Positions 17,940-25,214 of a DNA stretch of 44,145 nt are shown here, in pieces. The notes beneath the pieces were generated by a model. That model saw nothing but the letters and a program-made list of their open reading frames with translations, ran no database searches and was not told the DNA's origin. The DNA lies in the NCBI GenBank assembly GCA_944386165.1, contig CALXAA010000004.1, positions 65,105 to 109,249 of the forward strand. The letters run 5' to 3'. The translations under genes and the position numbers were made by a program. How positions within the stretch are numbered: position 1 is the first letter of the stretch; each line of letters starts with the position of its first letter. This DNA is from an uncultured Clostridia bacterium (GTDB taxonomy: Bacteria > Bacillota > Clostridia > TANB77 > CAG-508).

Positions 17940-18962
17940 ATGAAAGAAGAAACAAATCAAAACACAACTAATGGGGAGGTGGATTCGTCCACAGGGTCGA
18001 AGGAAATACAATTTAGAGAAACACTATTTAAAAACTATTTAAAAACTTCAAAAGAAATAACTATGCAATGTGCAGATAGTAATACAAGTATAAAAATTGA
18101 TCTTTTACAAAAAGGAAGAATTAATCTTTTAAATAAAGCTATTTTAATTTCATACTTTTATGACCAAAATTTTGTTGGTAATAAAGATTTTATGCATATA
18201 CCTAGTATTACTCAAATAATGCAAAACATAATAAAATATCCAATTTTATTAGCAAAAAGAAAAAATGTATTTGGTAATGAAGAAATAATAGGAATTACAA
18301 CTATAAAAGATGAAAAAAACAGTTCATTATCTGATAATCCATTTTTTCCTTCACAAAATGAAAAAGTATTATCTATTACAGGTATTTTAGCCAAATCAAA
18401 CATTTATAATATGTTTGGAGAAAAAATTAAAGGAATAGGAAAACAATTGTTTAAAACAGCTATTAGAGGAGCTTATGAGTTAAATAAGAACAATCCTATT
18501 AGACTAATGTGTGAAATAGATTGTAGAAACAATAATAGTATGAAATCATTGCAAAATGCTATAAAAGAATTACAAGAAGAAAATTTTAATATAAAAGCAA
18601 ATTTAGTTGGATATTATGAAATTATAAAAAATAATCAAGAACTAACTGAAGCCCCAACATTTATTTTTGAAATAATTTTTGATAAAAGTATAACATTAAA
18701 AAATAAAACAATAATATTTTCATATGAAAAAATTCAAACTACAAACTTGTATAATAGTTTATCACAAGTTATAAAAAATAAAACTACAGAAAAACAAGTC
18801 TATATAAACAGTTTAAATGAAAATATAGTTAAATATCATGAAATTAAACCAATTAATATATTAGAAACTGTTGTTGAACCTGGTTTAACAGCTCTTGGGA
18901 ATGACAGGATTCCAGTTACATCTAATTTTAAATATATTAATATGCAAAAACAAAGTTTGTAG
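17940..18962 (+). CDS. GNAT-like protein, first gene of putative amidoligase operon
   Basis: A 340-residue soluble protein. A hydrophobic beta-strand pair (EKVLSITGILA) is followed by EKIKGIGKQLFKTAIRGA (residues 161-178), which resembles the Q/RxxGxG/A acyl-CoA-binding loop and helix of GNAT acyltransferases. RLMCEIDCRNNNSMKSL then matches the next strand and helix. This suggests N-acylation or, as in Fem-like GNAT ligases, aminoacyl transfer. Sequence before 60 and after 250 has no recognisable domain. The N-terminal tail (residues 11-21) is encoded by an unusually GC-rich patch with a perfect hairpin. The stop overlaps the ribosome site of the ATP-grasp gene (12-base gap), so the two are tightly coupled. 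The function is an inference from fold-like motifs. Confidence 0.72.
   Translation: MKEETNQNTTNGEVDSSTGSKEIQFRETLFKNYLKTSKEITMQCADSNTSIKIDLLQKGRINLLNKAILISYFYDQNFVGNKDFMHIPSITQIMQNIIKYPILLAKRKNVFGNEEIIGITTIKDEKNSSLSDNPFFPSQNEKVLSITGILAKSNIYNMFGEKIKGIGKQLFKTAIRGAYELNKNNPIRLMCEIDCRNNNSMKSLQNAIKELQEENFNIKANLVGYYEIIKNNQELTEAPTFIFEIIFDKSITLKNKTIIFSYEKIQTTNLYNSLSQVIKNKTTEKQVYINSLNENIVKYHEIKPINILETVVEPGLTALGNDRIPVTSNFKYINMQKQSL
17972..18003 (+). other. GC-rich in-frame patch with TTCG hairpin
   Basis: Within codons 11-21 of the GNAT-like gene, about 30 bases are mostly G and C in an otherwise A/T-rich gene. They hold a perfect 5-bp stem with a TTCG tetraloop (GTGGATTCGTCCAC, 17979-17992) and codons rare here (TCG, TCC, GGG). 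It could be a short insertion or an RNA structure near the start of translation. Confidence 0.6.
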
Positions 18963-18974
18963 GAGAGAATAATT

Positions 18975-20693
18975 ATGGAAATAAGTAAATATAAATTAAA
19001 TATAGAAAGAGAATTTGTAAGAACAGATTCAAAAAATAAATTAGTAAAAAATACTTTCCCAAAGGTATTTGGAGATAAGGCAAAGAATTGCTTTATTACT
19101 GCAGATGATGAAAATAAAAAATTTAAGATAAGAACTCCATTTTGTTATAATGTAGAAGATACATACGAAAAATTAGAAGAAATTACTAATGTAGTCATTG
19201 AAGAACTATACAAATTAAACCAAAATATATGGCCTTTAAATACATATACATCTACATCTAAAACAGATAAAATTAAACTTTATACAAAAATAAATTTCTC
19301 ATTAAACAAAGACTTAATTGAAAATTCAACAGAAGAAGCATATATAAAAATAAAAAATTGGGTTGAAAGCAATTTAGAATTTGTTAGTAATGCAATTGGA
19401 GATTTCAAAATAAAATTAACAAGAGATGGTATACAAATATTTAATATAAATGTAGATTATTCATCAAAATGTGGAATAAAAAAAGAAACACTATTATTTT
19501 TAATAGTAGTATTGTTTGGAGGGCTTGAAGAAGATTCATCTTCTGCAGTTCAAGAAAAAATTGATTTTTTGAAAAAAGTAAGCAAAAAATATAATTTAAA
19601 AGCACAAAATGTTATAGACCAAATTAAAGAAACCAAATTAATAAAAAAAGATTTTAAAGAAGATGAAATAAATCAAATTATTAAAAAATATATGGATGAG
19701 GGTCATAATGCTAGATATTGCTTACAAAACCATAAAAAATTAGTAAGTGAATCTGTAGTAATTATAAAAGATGCAATTTCAAGAGGCATTGATTATGAAA
19801 TATTAAATGAATCTAAAAGTATAGTTTTATTTAAAAATAAAAACAAATCTGAATTTGTAATCGAAGGAAATAAAACAAATAGAGATTCTTATATTTTTCC
19901 AATAATAACTGATGATAAATATATTGCCAAACAAATAATGAAAGAAAATGGATTAAATGTTCCAAATGCTATTTTATTAAAAAAGAATATGGACTCAAAT
20001 GATATAGAGTTAATTTTAAAACCATTTTATAATAGTAAATTAGTTGTAAAACCAAGAAATACAAATTATGGAACTGGAATTACTGTGTTTTCAAAAAATG
20101 CAACAAAATCACAAATTTTAAATGCTGTAAAATATGCCTTTAATTTTGATGATAATGTTCTAATAGAAGAATATATTAAAGGAATGGAATATAGATTTTT
20201 AGTTATAGATGGTAAATGTTTAAGTGTATGTCATAGAAGAGTTGCAAGTGTTGTTGGAAATGGAAAATCTACTATAAAACAATTAATTGAAGAAAAAAAT
20301 AAAGAACCTTGGCATTATCTTACAGCCACACCAGTAAAGATGGATGAACCTGTTGTAGAATTTCTAAAATTACAAGGATATGATTATGATACAGTTTTAC
20401 CTGAAAATAAAAGAGTCTTTCTAAGAACAAATTCAAATTGTTCAACTGGTGGAGAAAGTATAGATATGACAGAAACTATGCCAGAATATTTTAAACAAGT
20501 TGCTGAAAAAGCCGCAAAATCATTTAACGCTAAAATTTGTGGTGTAGACATAATTATAGAAGATTTAAAAAAAGAAAATTACTCAATTATAGAAATTAAT
20601 GATAACCCTGGATATTCAATTAATGAATGGCCATATGAAGGAAAAGGGCAAAAAATTGGAACTGCAATTTTAAAATTATTAGATTTAATATAA
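18975..20693 (+). CDS. GshF-like ATP-grasp ligase with eroded GCL domain
   Basis: A 572-residue protein whose C-terminal half (about 310-572) closely follows the ATP-grasp part of bifunctional glutathione synthase GshF. It has VVKPRNTNYGTGIT (357-370), IEEYIKGMEYRFLVIDGK, RRVASVVGNGKSTIKQLIEEKN, FLRTNSNCSTGGESIDMT, CGVDIIIEDL and the metal ligands E540/N542 in IIEINDNP. The N-terminal half starts like gamma-glutamylcysteine ligase (NIEREFVRTD at 9-18; ITADDENKKFKIRTP at 41-55). However, it is about 170 residues shorter than in GshF, and Lys51 replaces the acidic residue expected before the ITP-like turn. It probably ligates an amino acid to a carboxylate substrate using ATP, but may not make gamma-glutamylcysteine. 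It is flanked by a GNAT-like and an NlpC/P60-like gene. A cyanophycin-synthetase-like role is less likely. Confidence 0.85.
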   Translation: MEISKYKLNIEREFVRTDSKNKLVKNTFPKVFGDKAKNCFITADDENKKFKIRTPFCYNVEDTYEKLEEITNVVIEELYKLNQNIWPLNTYTSTSKTDKIKLYTKINFSLNKDLIENSTEEAYIKIKNWVESNLEFVSNAIGDFKIKLTRDGIQIFNINVDYSSKCGIKKETLLFLIVVLFGGLEEDSSSAVQEKIDFLKKVSKKYNLKAQNVIDQIKETKLIKKDFKEDEINQIIKKYMDEGHNARYCLQNHKKLVSESVVIIKDAISRGIDYEILNESKSIVLFKNKNKSEFVIEGNKTNRDSYIFPIITDDKYIAKQIMKENGLNVPNAILLKKNMDSNDIELILKPFYNSKLVVKPRNTNYGTGITVFSKNATKSQILNAVKYAFNFDDNVLIEEYIKGMEYRFLVIDGKCLSVCHRRVASVVGNGKSTIKQLIEEKNKEPWHYLTATPVKMDEPVVEFLKLQGYDYDTVLPENKRVFLRTNSNCSTGGESIDMTETMPEYFKQVAEKAAKSFNAKICGVDIIIEDLKKENYSIIEINDNPGYSINEWPYEGKGQKIGTAILKLLDLI

Positions 20694-20720
20694 TATTATA
20701 AGAGGTGAAAGTAATAACAG

Positions 20721-21260
20721 ATGAAAAGTAACAAAATTTACATCATTCAGATGCATACACACACTATTCCTGCTAGACTAATAAAATTAGCAACACATTA
20801 CCAATACAGTCATATAGCAATTTCACTAACTCCTGAATGTGATACACTTTATAGTTTTGGAAGAAGAAATCCAAATTCAATTTTAAACAGTGGATTTGTT
20901 ATTGAAAATAAAAATGGTGAATTTTTTAATAAGTTTAAAGATACAATTTGTAGAATATATGAAATGGAAGTAACTAAAAAGCAATATAAGCATTTAAAAA
21001 AGATATTTTCATATATGAATAAACATAAAGAAACATATAAATATGATTACTTTGGTATTGTATTAAGATTTTTCAAAATTCCAATTCTTTTTAGAAATAG
21101 ATATGTTTGTAGTTTCTTTGTGGCAGATGCTTTAGAAAGGGCAAATATTTATAAATTTAATAAAAAAAGTGCTTTTGTTGAGCCTAGAGATTTTGAAAAA
21201 ATTGAAGGAATAAAGAAAATTTATGAAGGTAAATATTTGTTAATGAATAATTGCATATAA
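20721..21260 (+). CDS. Permuted NlpC/P60 (YiiX-like) hydrolase
   Basis: A 179-residue protein with the order of motifs seen in circularly permuted papain-like NlpC/P60 proteins. The catalytic His31 comes first (YQYSHIAISLTPE), followed by an acidic segment and a late Cys130 (NRYVCSFFVADALERANIY). There is no signal peptide, so it probably acts in the cytoplasm, unlike wall hydrolases. Such enzymes cleave or form amide bonds in small peptides and acyl conjugates. It starts at ATG 20721 after AGAGGTGAAAG, 27 bases after the ATP-grasp gene. It is the last gene of the three-gene unit and ends at a terminator. Role in the unit (peptide trimming, amide transfer) is inference. Confidence 0.78.
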   Translation: MKSNKIYIIQMHTHTIPARLIKLATHYQYSHIAISLTPECDTLYSFGRRNPNSILNSGFVIENKNGEFFNKFKDTICRIYEMEVTKKQYKHLKKIFSYMNKHKETYKYDYFGIVLRFFKIPILFRNRYVCSFFVADALERANIYKFNKKSAFVEPRDFEKIEGIKKIYEGKYLLMNNCI

Positions 21261-21266
21261 AATTAG

Positions 21267-21303
21267 GTGGGAGTGGAAACACATGTTACACTCCCGCTTC
21301 TTA
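21267..21303. terminator. Bidirectional terminator
   Basis: A 9-bp stem (GTGGGAGTG at 21267-21275, CACTCCCGC at 21289-21297, one G-U pair) with T/A-rich flanks on both sides lies between the convergent NlpC-like and spoVFB genes. Confidence 0.8.
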
Positions 21304-21306
21304 TAT

Positions 21307-21885
21307 TCATAATAAAATAGGCTGAATTTGCTCATTGTCTAAAGCATGTTCAATGGTTTTAATTAAATATTCAGGGTCAAAAACTATTGAACGTGGTTTA
21401 GTAATTGGGTTATCTTGTTTAAAAGGCACAAAATAATAATGTTTTCTATTTAATAATTTTCCAATATTTTCAGCGGCTCCTGATAAACCATTATTTGTTG
21501 AAATTGCCATAACAACTGGTCTTTCACGGCGTAAATGAGATTTTACGGCCATTGTTGCAGTTCCATCTATTATATCATTTGCGAGTTTTGCCATGGTATT
21601 ACCTGTAGCAGGAGCAACAACTAAAATATCTAACATATCTTTTGGACCTAAAACTTCTACATCTTGAATTGTATGTAGAACTTTTTCATCTGTTATATTT
21701 TCAATTTCATTTATAAAATCTTGTGCATTTCCAAATTTAGTATCAAATGTGTAACTATGTTCAGACATTATTGGAATAACTTTGGCATTAAGTTTCATAA
21801 TTTTTTTTAGTTGTTCTATTGTTTTTTTTAATGTACAAAATGAACCAGTAAATACAAATCCAATTCTTTTTCCTTCTAATTGCAT
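21307..21885 (-). CDS. spoVFB: Dipicolinate synthase subunit B
   Basis: A flavoprotein-like subunit of the enzyme that makes dipicolinic acid in the mother cell for export to the spore core, giving heat resistance. In 192 residues it matches SpoVFB along its length: LEGKRIGFVFTGSFCT at the N-terminus, VVAPATGNTMAKLANDIIDGTATMAVKSHLR in the centre, PVVMAISTNNGLSGAAENIGKLL, FVPFKQDNPITKP and the C-terminal LDNEQIQPILL. The ribosome site is AAAGGAGG. Subunit A (spoVFA), normally just upstream, is absent here: the upstream neighbour encodes a YcxB-like protein. Either subunit A is elsewhere or the protein works alone or with another partner. A sigma-K-like promoter precedes it. Confidence 0.93.
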   Translation of the reverse strand: MQLEGKRIGFVFTGSFCTLKKTIEQLKKIMKLNAKVIPIMSEHSYTFDTKFGNAQDFINEIENITDEKVLHTIQDVEVLGPKDMLDILVVAPATGNTMAKLANDIIDGTATMAVKSHLRRERPVVMAISTNNGLSGAAENIGKLLNRKHYYFVPFKQDNPITKPRSIVFDPEYLIKTIEHALDNEQIQPILL

Positions 21886-21914
21886 AAAAAAAATCCTCCT
21901 TTCATATCTTTATA

Positions 21915-21943
21915 TATAATATGAAAAAAGGTGTTTTTTGTCG
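21915..21943 (-). promoter_or_regulatory. Putative sigma-K promoter of spoVFB
   Basis: Read on the minus strand, CGAC is followed after exactly 16 bases by CATATTATA. The sigma-K consensus is AC, 16-17 bases, CATAnnnTA, which is a full match. It lies about 30 bases upstream of the spoVFB start codon, fitting the known late mother-cell expression of spoVF in Bacillus. Confidence 0.65.
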
Positions 21944-21958
21944 AATTGTATTTTGTTT

Positions 21959-22474
21959 TTAGTTCTTTTGCTTACTATATTTTAACATGCATTTTTTCTT
22001 AATAAATTCTGAAAAGTCATTTGCATTTCCTATTTCAAAACCATTTTTACTTAATAAGAAAGCAGTATCCTCGTTCACATAAAGGTAAAAATATTCTTTG
22101 GTTTCAAATACCTTATGTAATTTAAAATAATAAAATCTTTGGCCGTTAACTGTAAAATAAAATTTATAAAAAGTAAATGTAAAAAAAGATGACTTATTAT
22201 TAGAAAATCTTTTTTTATTTTTTATATATTCTTTTGCAGGTATATAAATTCTCATAACCAAATAAGCAATTAACATTCCTAAAAACAGTAAAATTAGCCC
22301 AATATTTTTTTGCATTATATTTAAAACAATACAATAAATAAATAAAATTGAGATTACAATAGTATAGAATTTGTATGATAGATTATATTTGTCTGTATGA
22401 AAATCTACAAATTGTTGATAGCTTTTATCTGAATATTTTGTTACATTTTTAAATAAGGGTTTTAAATATTTCAT
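21959..22474 (-). CDS. YcxB-like membrane protein
   Basis: A 171-residue protein with two adjacent transmembrane helices (about residues 35-54 and 58-75) and a C-terminal soluble domain. That domain has FYKFYFTVNGQRFYYFKLHKVFETKEYFYLYVNEDTAFLLSKNGFE, typical of the YcxB-like domain (a PH-like fold of unknown function). The start ATG at 22472-22474 lies just downstream of AAAGGATC on its strand, 19 bases after the recombinase stop. The two are thus probably cotranscribed. The hydrophilic N-terminus has a lysine/tyrosine-rich stretch. No more specific function can be stated. Confidence 0.72.
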   Translation of the reverse strand: MKYLKPLFKNVTKYSDKSYQQFVDFHTDKYNLSYKFYTIVISILFIYCIVLNIMQKNIGLILLFLGMLIAYLVMRIYIPAKEYIKNKKRFSNNKSSFFTFTFYKFYFTVNGQRFYYFKLHKVFETKEYFYLYVNEDTAFLLSKNGFEIGNANDFSEFIKKKCMLKYSKQKN

Positions 22475-22493
22475 TAATATAAGATCCTTTCTT

Positions 22494-23477
22494 TTAATGA
22501 TTTAACGGATTTCTTTCAATAGCATCACGAACTTGCTCATTGCTTACATGTGTATAAATTTCTGTTGTAGAAATACTCTGATGTCCTAGCAATTCTTGTA
22601 ATGCTCTAATATCAACATTACCATATTGATACATAAGTGTTGCTGCAGTATGTCTTAATTTGTGTACAGATAAGTTTTTAGAACCTAATCCTGCTAATTT
22701 TAGTTCTTTTGTTATAATTAGTTGTACTGTTCTATTACTAATTCTCCTTTTTTGTTCACTTAAAAATAATGCTTTATCAGAGGATTTAGAATCACGTTTT
22801 ATAAGTGAGGGAGAGGGACGTGAAGATAGATAATCTTTAATTGCATTTATACAAGATTTATTTAAATATATAACTCTTTCTTTATTGCCTTTTCCAATAA
22901 CAGTCATTTTATTTTCATCAAAATCTATATCATTTATGTTAATTCCAACTAATTCTGATAATCTGAGACCACAGTTTAAAAATAATGTGGTTATTGCAAA
23001 ATCTCTTTTATAATTTCTATTATTTTCATCATCAGAAACTTTTAAAAGTTTTTGACTTTGCTCAAGTGATAGATATTTAGGCATCCTTTTTTCTAGCTTT
23101 GGAGTTTCTAAATCTTGAGCAGGATTTACATCTAAAATCTTTTCTTTTGTTGCAAGATATTTAAAAAATATTCTTAATGTAGAAATTTTTCTTGCTCTTG
23201 TAGTAGCTTTAGATCTATTATCTATTGCTAAATGAGAGATATAAGAATGAATATCTTCAAGTGTGATTTTTTTTAAATCTTCTACAGAAAATGAAGATAC
23301 ATCTATTTTTTCATAATCAGTTTCTTTTGTGATTTTTAAATGAACCATCATATATTTTAAAAAATTATTTATATCATAATTATATTCTTTTACTGAATTT
23401 GGTGATTTGTTGAGTATTGTTATTGAATAGTCTAAAAATGGATTAACAAAGCTAGGATTGTTCTCTCTTGAAATCAT
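22494..23477 (-). CDS. Tyrosine recombinase (XerC/XerD family)
   Basis: A site-specific DNA recombinase of 327 residues. It has an N-terminal SAM-like core-binding domain (about 10-115, with KSPNSVKEYNYDINNFLKYM) and a C-terminal catalytic domain containing all family residues: Arg172 (CGLRLSE), Lys196 (GKGNKER), His272 and Arg275 (HKLRHTAA), His299 (LGHQS) and the nucleophile Tyr308 (IYTHV). The size and full-length match fit a chromosomal XerC/XerD-type dimer resolver better than a phage integrase, but two such genes normally exist and I cannot tell which this is. The ribosome site is AAAGGAG. No att-like repeats flank it. Confidence 0.9.
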   Translation of the reverse strand: MISRENNPSFVNPFLDYSITILNKSPNSVKEYNYDINNFLKYMMVHLKITKETDYEKIDVSSFSVEDLKKITLEDIHSYISHLAIDNRSKATTRARKISTLRIFFKYLATKEKILDVNPAQDLETPKLEKRMPKYLSLEQSQKLLKVSDDENNRNYKRDFAITTLFLNCGLRLSELVGININDIDFDENKMTVIGKGNKERVIYLNKSCINAIKDYLSSRPSPSLIKRDSKSSDKALFLSEQKRRISNRTVQLIITKELKLAGLGSKNLSVHKLRHTAATLMYQYGNVDIRALQELLGHQSISTTEIYTHVSNEQVRDAIERNPLNH

Positions 23478-23634
23478 ATTTTTTCTCCTTTTGTATAAAT
23501 TTTTGATAAATATATGTAAATTTATAATATCACTTTTATAAAAAAAAATAAAGACTTTTCACAAAATTATTATGTCAAAAAGACTTTCTTATTGAATATT
23601 TCGAAACTATTTTACACCATAATACAATTGAAAT

Positions 23635-23664
23635 TTGACATAATTTATAAAAAAATGGTATAAT
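23635..23664 (+). promoter_or_regulatory. Promoter of GC-rich orphan gene 2
   Basis: A perfect TTGACA (23635-23640), 18-base spacer and perfect TATAAT (23659-23664). It is the strongest consensus match in the window. Sequence turns GC-richer a few bases after the -10 element. The rest of the 23478-23733 gap is A/T-rich and shows no other gene. Confidence 0.85.
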
Positions 23665-23733
23665 ATATGTAAGACCGTGGTGTCACATGTGTTGTTCGTT
23701 CTTTTACATTACAAATGAGAAAAGGAGAAAACT

Positions 23734-24159
23734 ATGAAAAAGAAAATGCTTACTATGCTTATGGCTCTGGTGATGACCTTCGCTCTTGTTGGGTGTGCTT
23801 CACCCAAACAGAGTTGGGCAACCATCCAAAAGTTCGAGGAATGCAATTCGTTCCTGTATGTCAGTCAGGAAGGTGACTTCCGCATCTACAAAGAGGATGG
23901 AACAGTCCTCTTTAATGCAGATGACATGCGGACTAGTGATTCGCAGTACGAAATGTATGCCCGTGGCGCGGCATACATTAACGACCAGAATGATTTAATC
24001 CTGGTGAGCGCCATCACAGGCGAAAGCAAGGTGTGCGACACCAATGTTGCGTATCTTGTAGGTGAAGGCTACAGCAAGTTTGGTAGCACAAGCGCCTACT
24101 TGCTCTTGGCCTACGGGGTCAATGAGGACGGCAAAATTGTAGCCGTCAATATGATGTAA
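23734..24159 (+). CDS. Uncharacterised lipoprotein, atypical composition
   Basis: A 141-residue secreted lipoprotein: KKK N-terminus, hydrophobic stretch and lipobox LVGC (Cys21), followed by a soluble domain of beta-rich appearance (FLYVSQEGDFRIYKEDGTVLFNADD, then AYINDQNDLILVSAITGE). I do not recognise the family. The gene is close to half G+C by eye, against a background of about a quarter to a third, and uses CTC, GCC, GGC, CGC and CTG codons rare in this window. It is a stand-alone unit with a near-perfect promoter, an AAAGGAG site and a GC-rich terminator, and no partner. Horizontal acquisition is likely. Confidence 0.82.
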   Translation: MKKKMLTMLMALVMTFALVGCASPKQSWATIQKFEECNSFLYVSQEGDFRIYKEDGTVLFNADDMRTSDSQYEMYARGAAYINDQNDLILVSAITGESKVCDTNVAYLVGEGYSKFGSTSAYLLLAYGVNEDGKIVAVNMM

Positions 24160-24206
24160 ATCCCCCGTAACGGAATTTCAGCAACCCATAACGAATGACA
24201 CATGGG

Positions 24207-24232
24207 CTCCCCTCCTATAGGAGGGGGGTTTT
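24207..24232 (+). terminator. GC-rich palindromic terminator of orphan gene 2
   Basis: A perfect palindrome CCCCTCCTATAGGAGGGG (24209-24226), extendable by a G-U and a C-G pair, followed by TTTT. A second stem CCCAT...ATGGG lies just upstream (about 24186-24206). It directly abuts the open frame of the HipA-like gene. Confidence 0.85.
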
Positions 24233-24240
24233 AATTTGTA

Positions 24241-25011
24241 ATTAATAAATTTAAATATTATGGTGGAAAAAATGGTGGTAAAATTTGCATCATATATAAT
24301 AATGAAGATTATATGTTGAAATTTCCTGGAATAAATGAAGGTATTTCTGAACATGGATATTCCAACAATTGTATATCAGAGTATATAGCTTGTAAAATAA
24401 TAAGAACATTAGATATTAAAGTTCAAGAAACATTACTTGGAGAATATAATTTAAATGGAACTGAAAAAACAGTTGTTGCTTGCAAAGATTTTACTTCTAA
24501 TGGAACTATTTTAAAACAATTTGCTGAATTAAAAAATAGCCAAATTGAAACATCTAAAAATGGTTATGGTACAGAATTAAATGAGGTAATTCAAACAATT
24601 GAAGAACAACAAATATATGATGTTAAAGAGTTAAAAGAATTCTTTTGGGATATGTTTATTGCTGATTGTTTAGTAGGTAATTTTGATAGACATAATGGAA
24701 ATTGGGGATTTTTAATAAATGAAGAACAAAAAAGAATTGAAATAGCACCTATATATGATTGTGCATCATGTTTATATCCTCAGTTAACAGATGAAAGAAT
24801 AAGAGAAATTATTGATGATGAAGATGAAATGAATGCAAGAGTTTTTGTATTTCCAACTTCAGCATTAAAAATAGATGATAAAAAAATTAATAAAATTATA
24901 AATGAAACAGAATTTATATCAGAAATCAGGAAAGATTTTTATAAAAAAATTATACAAATGAGATATGAGAAAATATTAAAATATAGTTATGAAAAAGGAA
25001 AATCTATATAA
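24241..25011 (+). CDS. HipA/CtkA-like kinase, start uncertain
   Basis: A protein-kinase-like domain of the HipA_C/CtkA group, which phosphorylates serine/threonine in target proteins and occurs as stand-alone toxin or regulator. The catalytic core is intact: VGNFDRHNGNWGFL (catalytic loop) and APIYDCASCLYP (metal-binding motif). Homology-like sequence (KFKYYGGKNGGKICIIYNNEDYMLKFPG) extends upstream of the first ATG (24313) to an in-frame stop at 24232. No ATG, GTG or TTG lies in that stretch; ATT 24241 is only a formal possibility. The original start may have been lost when the GC-rich unit ending at 24232 arrived, or translation begins inefficiently at 24313. No antitoxin gene is adjacent. 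A terminator follows. Confidence 0.72.
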   Translation: MNKFKYYGGKNGGKICIIYNNEDYMLKFPGINEGISEHGYSNNCISEYIACKIIRTLDIKVQETLLGEYNLNGTEKTVVACKDFTSNGTILKQFAELKNSQIETSKNGYGTELNEVIQTIEEQQIYDVKELKEFFWDMFIADCLVGNFDRHNGNWGFLINEEQKRIEIAPIYDCASCLYPQLTDERIREIIDDEDEMNARVFVFPTSALKIDDKKINKIINETEFISEIRKDFYKKIIQMRYEKILKYSYEKGKSI

Positions 25012-25016
25012 AAAGT

Positions 25017-25054
25017 GTGGGTATAGCATTAATTTATGCATACCCATATTTTTT
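25017..25054 (+). terminator. Terminator after HipA-like gene
   Basis: TGGGTAT-A-GCAT pairs with ATGCATACCCA (one bulged A), followed by a run of six T. Confidence 0.8.
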
Positions 25055-25124
25055 ATATTATATAAAAGGGCTTTTCTCTAATAGATGCACATAATTTGAA
25101 ATATAAAAAAATTTAAAAAAACTA

Positions 25125-25184
25125 TTGACAGTTGAATGATTATTCATATATAATATATAGAGAAAGGTTGAATAAATACTCAAC
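25125..25184 (+). promoter_or_regulatory. Promoter and operators of cad-type operon
   Basis: TTGACA (25125-25130) and TATAAT (25149-25154) are 18 bases apart. Between them lies TGAATGATTATTCA (25133-25146), a perfect TGAA-N6-TTCA site of the ArsR/SmtB/CadC family. A second inverted repeat, GTTGAATAAATACTCAAC (25167-25184), lies just after the -10. Binding of the encoded repressor at either would block transcription. Confidence 0.85.
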
Positions 25185-25214
25185 TATTATTCATAAAGAA
25201 TAAGGAGGTAATAG

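Noticed and set aside
22494..25011. Integrative element bounded by the tyrosine recombinase
   Set aside because: The recombinase looks like a full-length XerC/D type. No att-like direct repeats, tRNA end or other mobility genes were found, so an integrative element is not supported.
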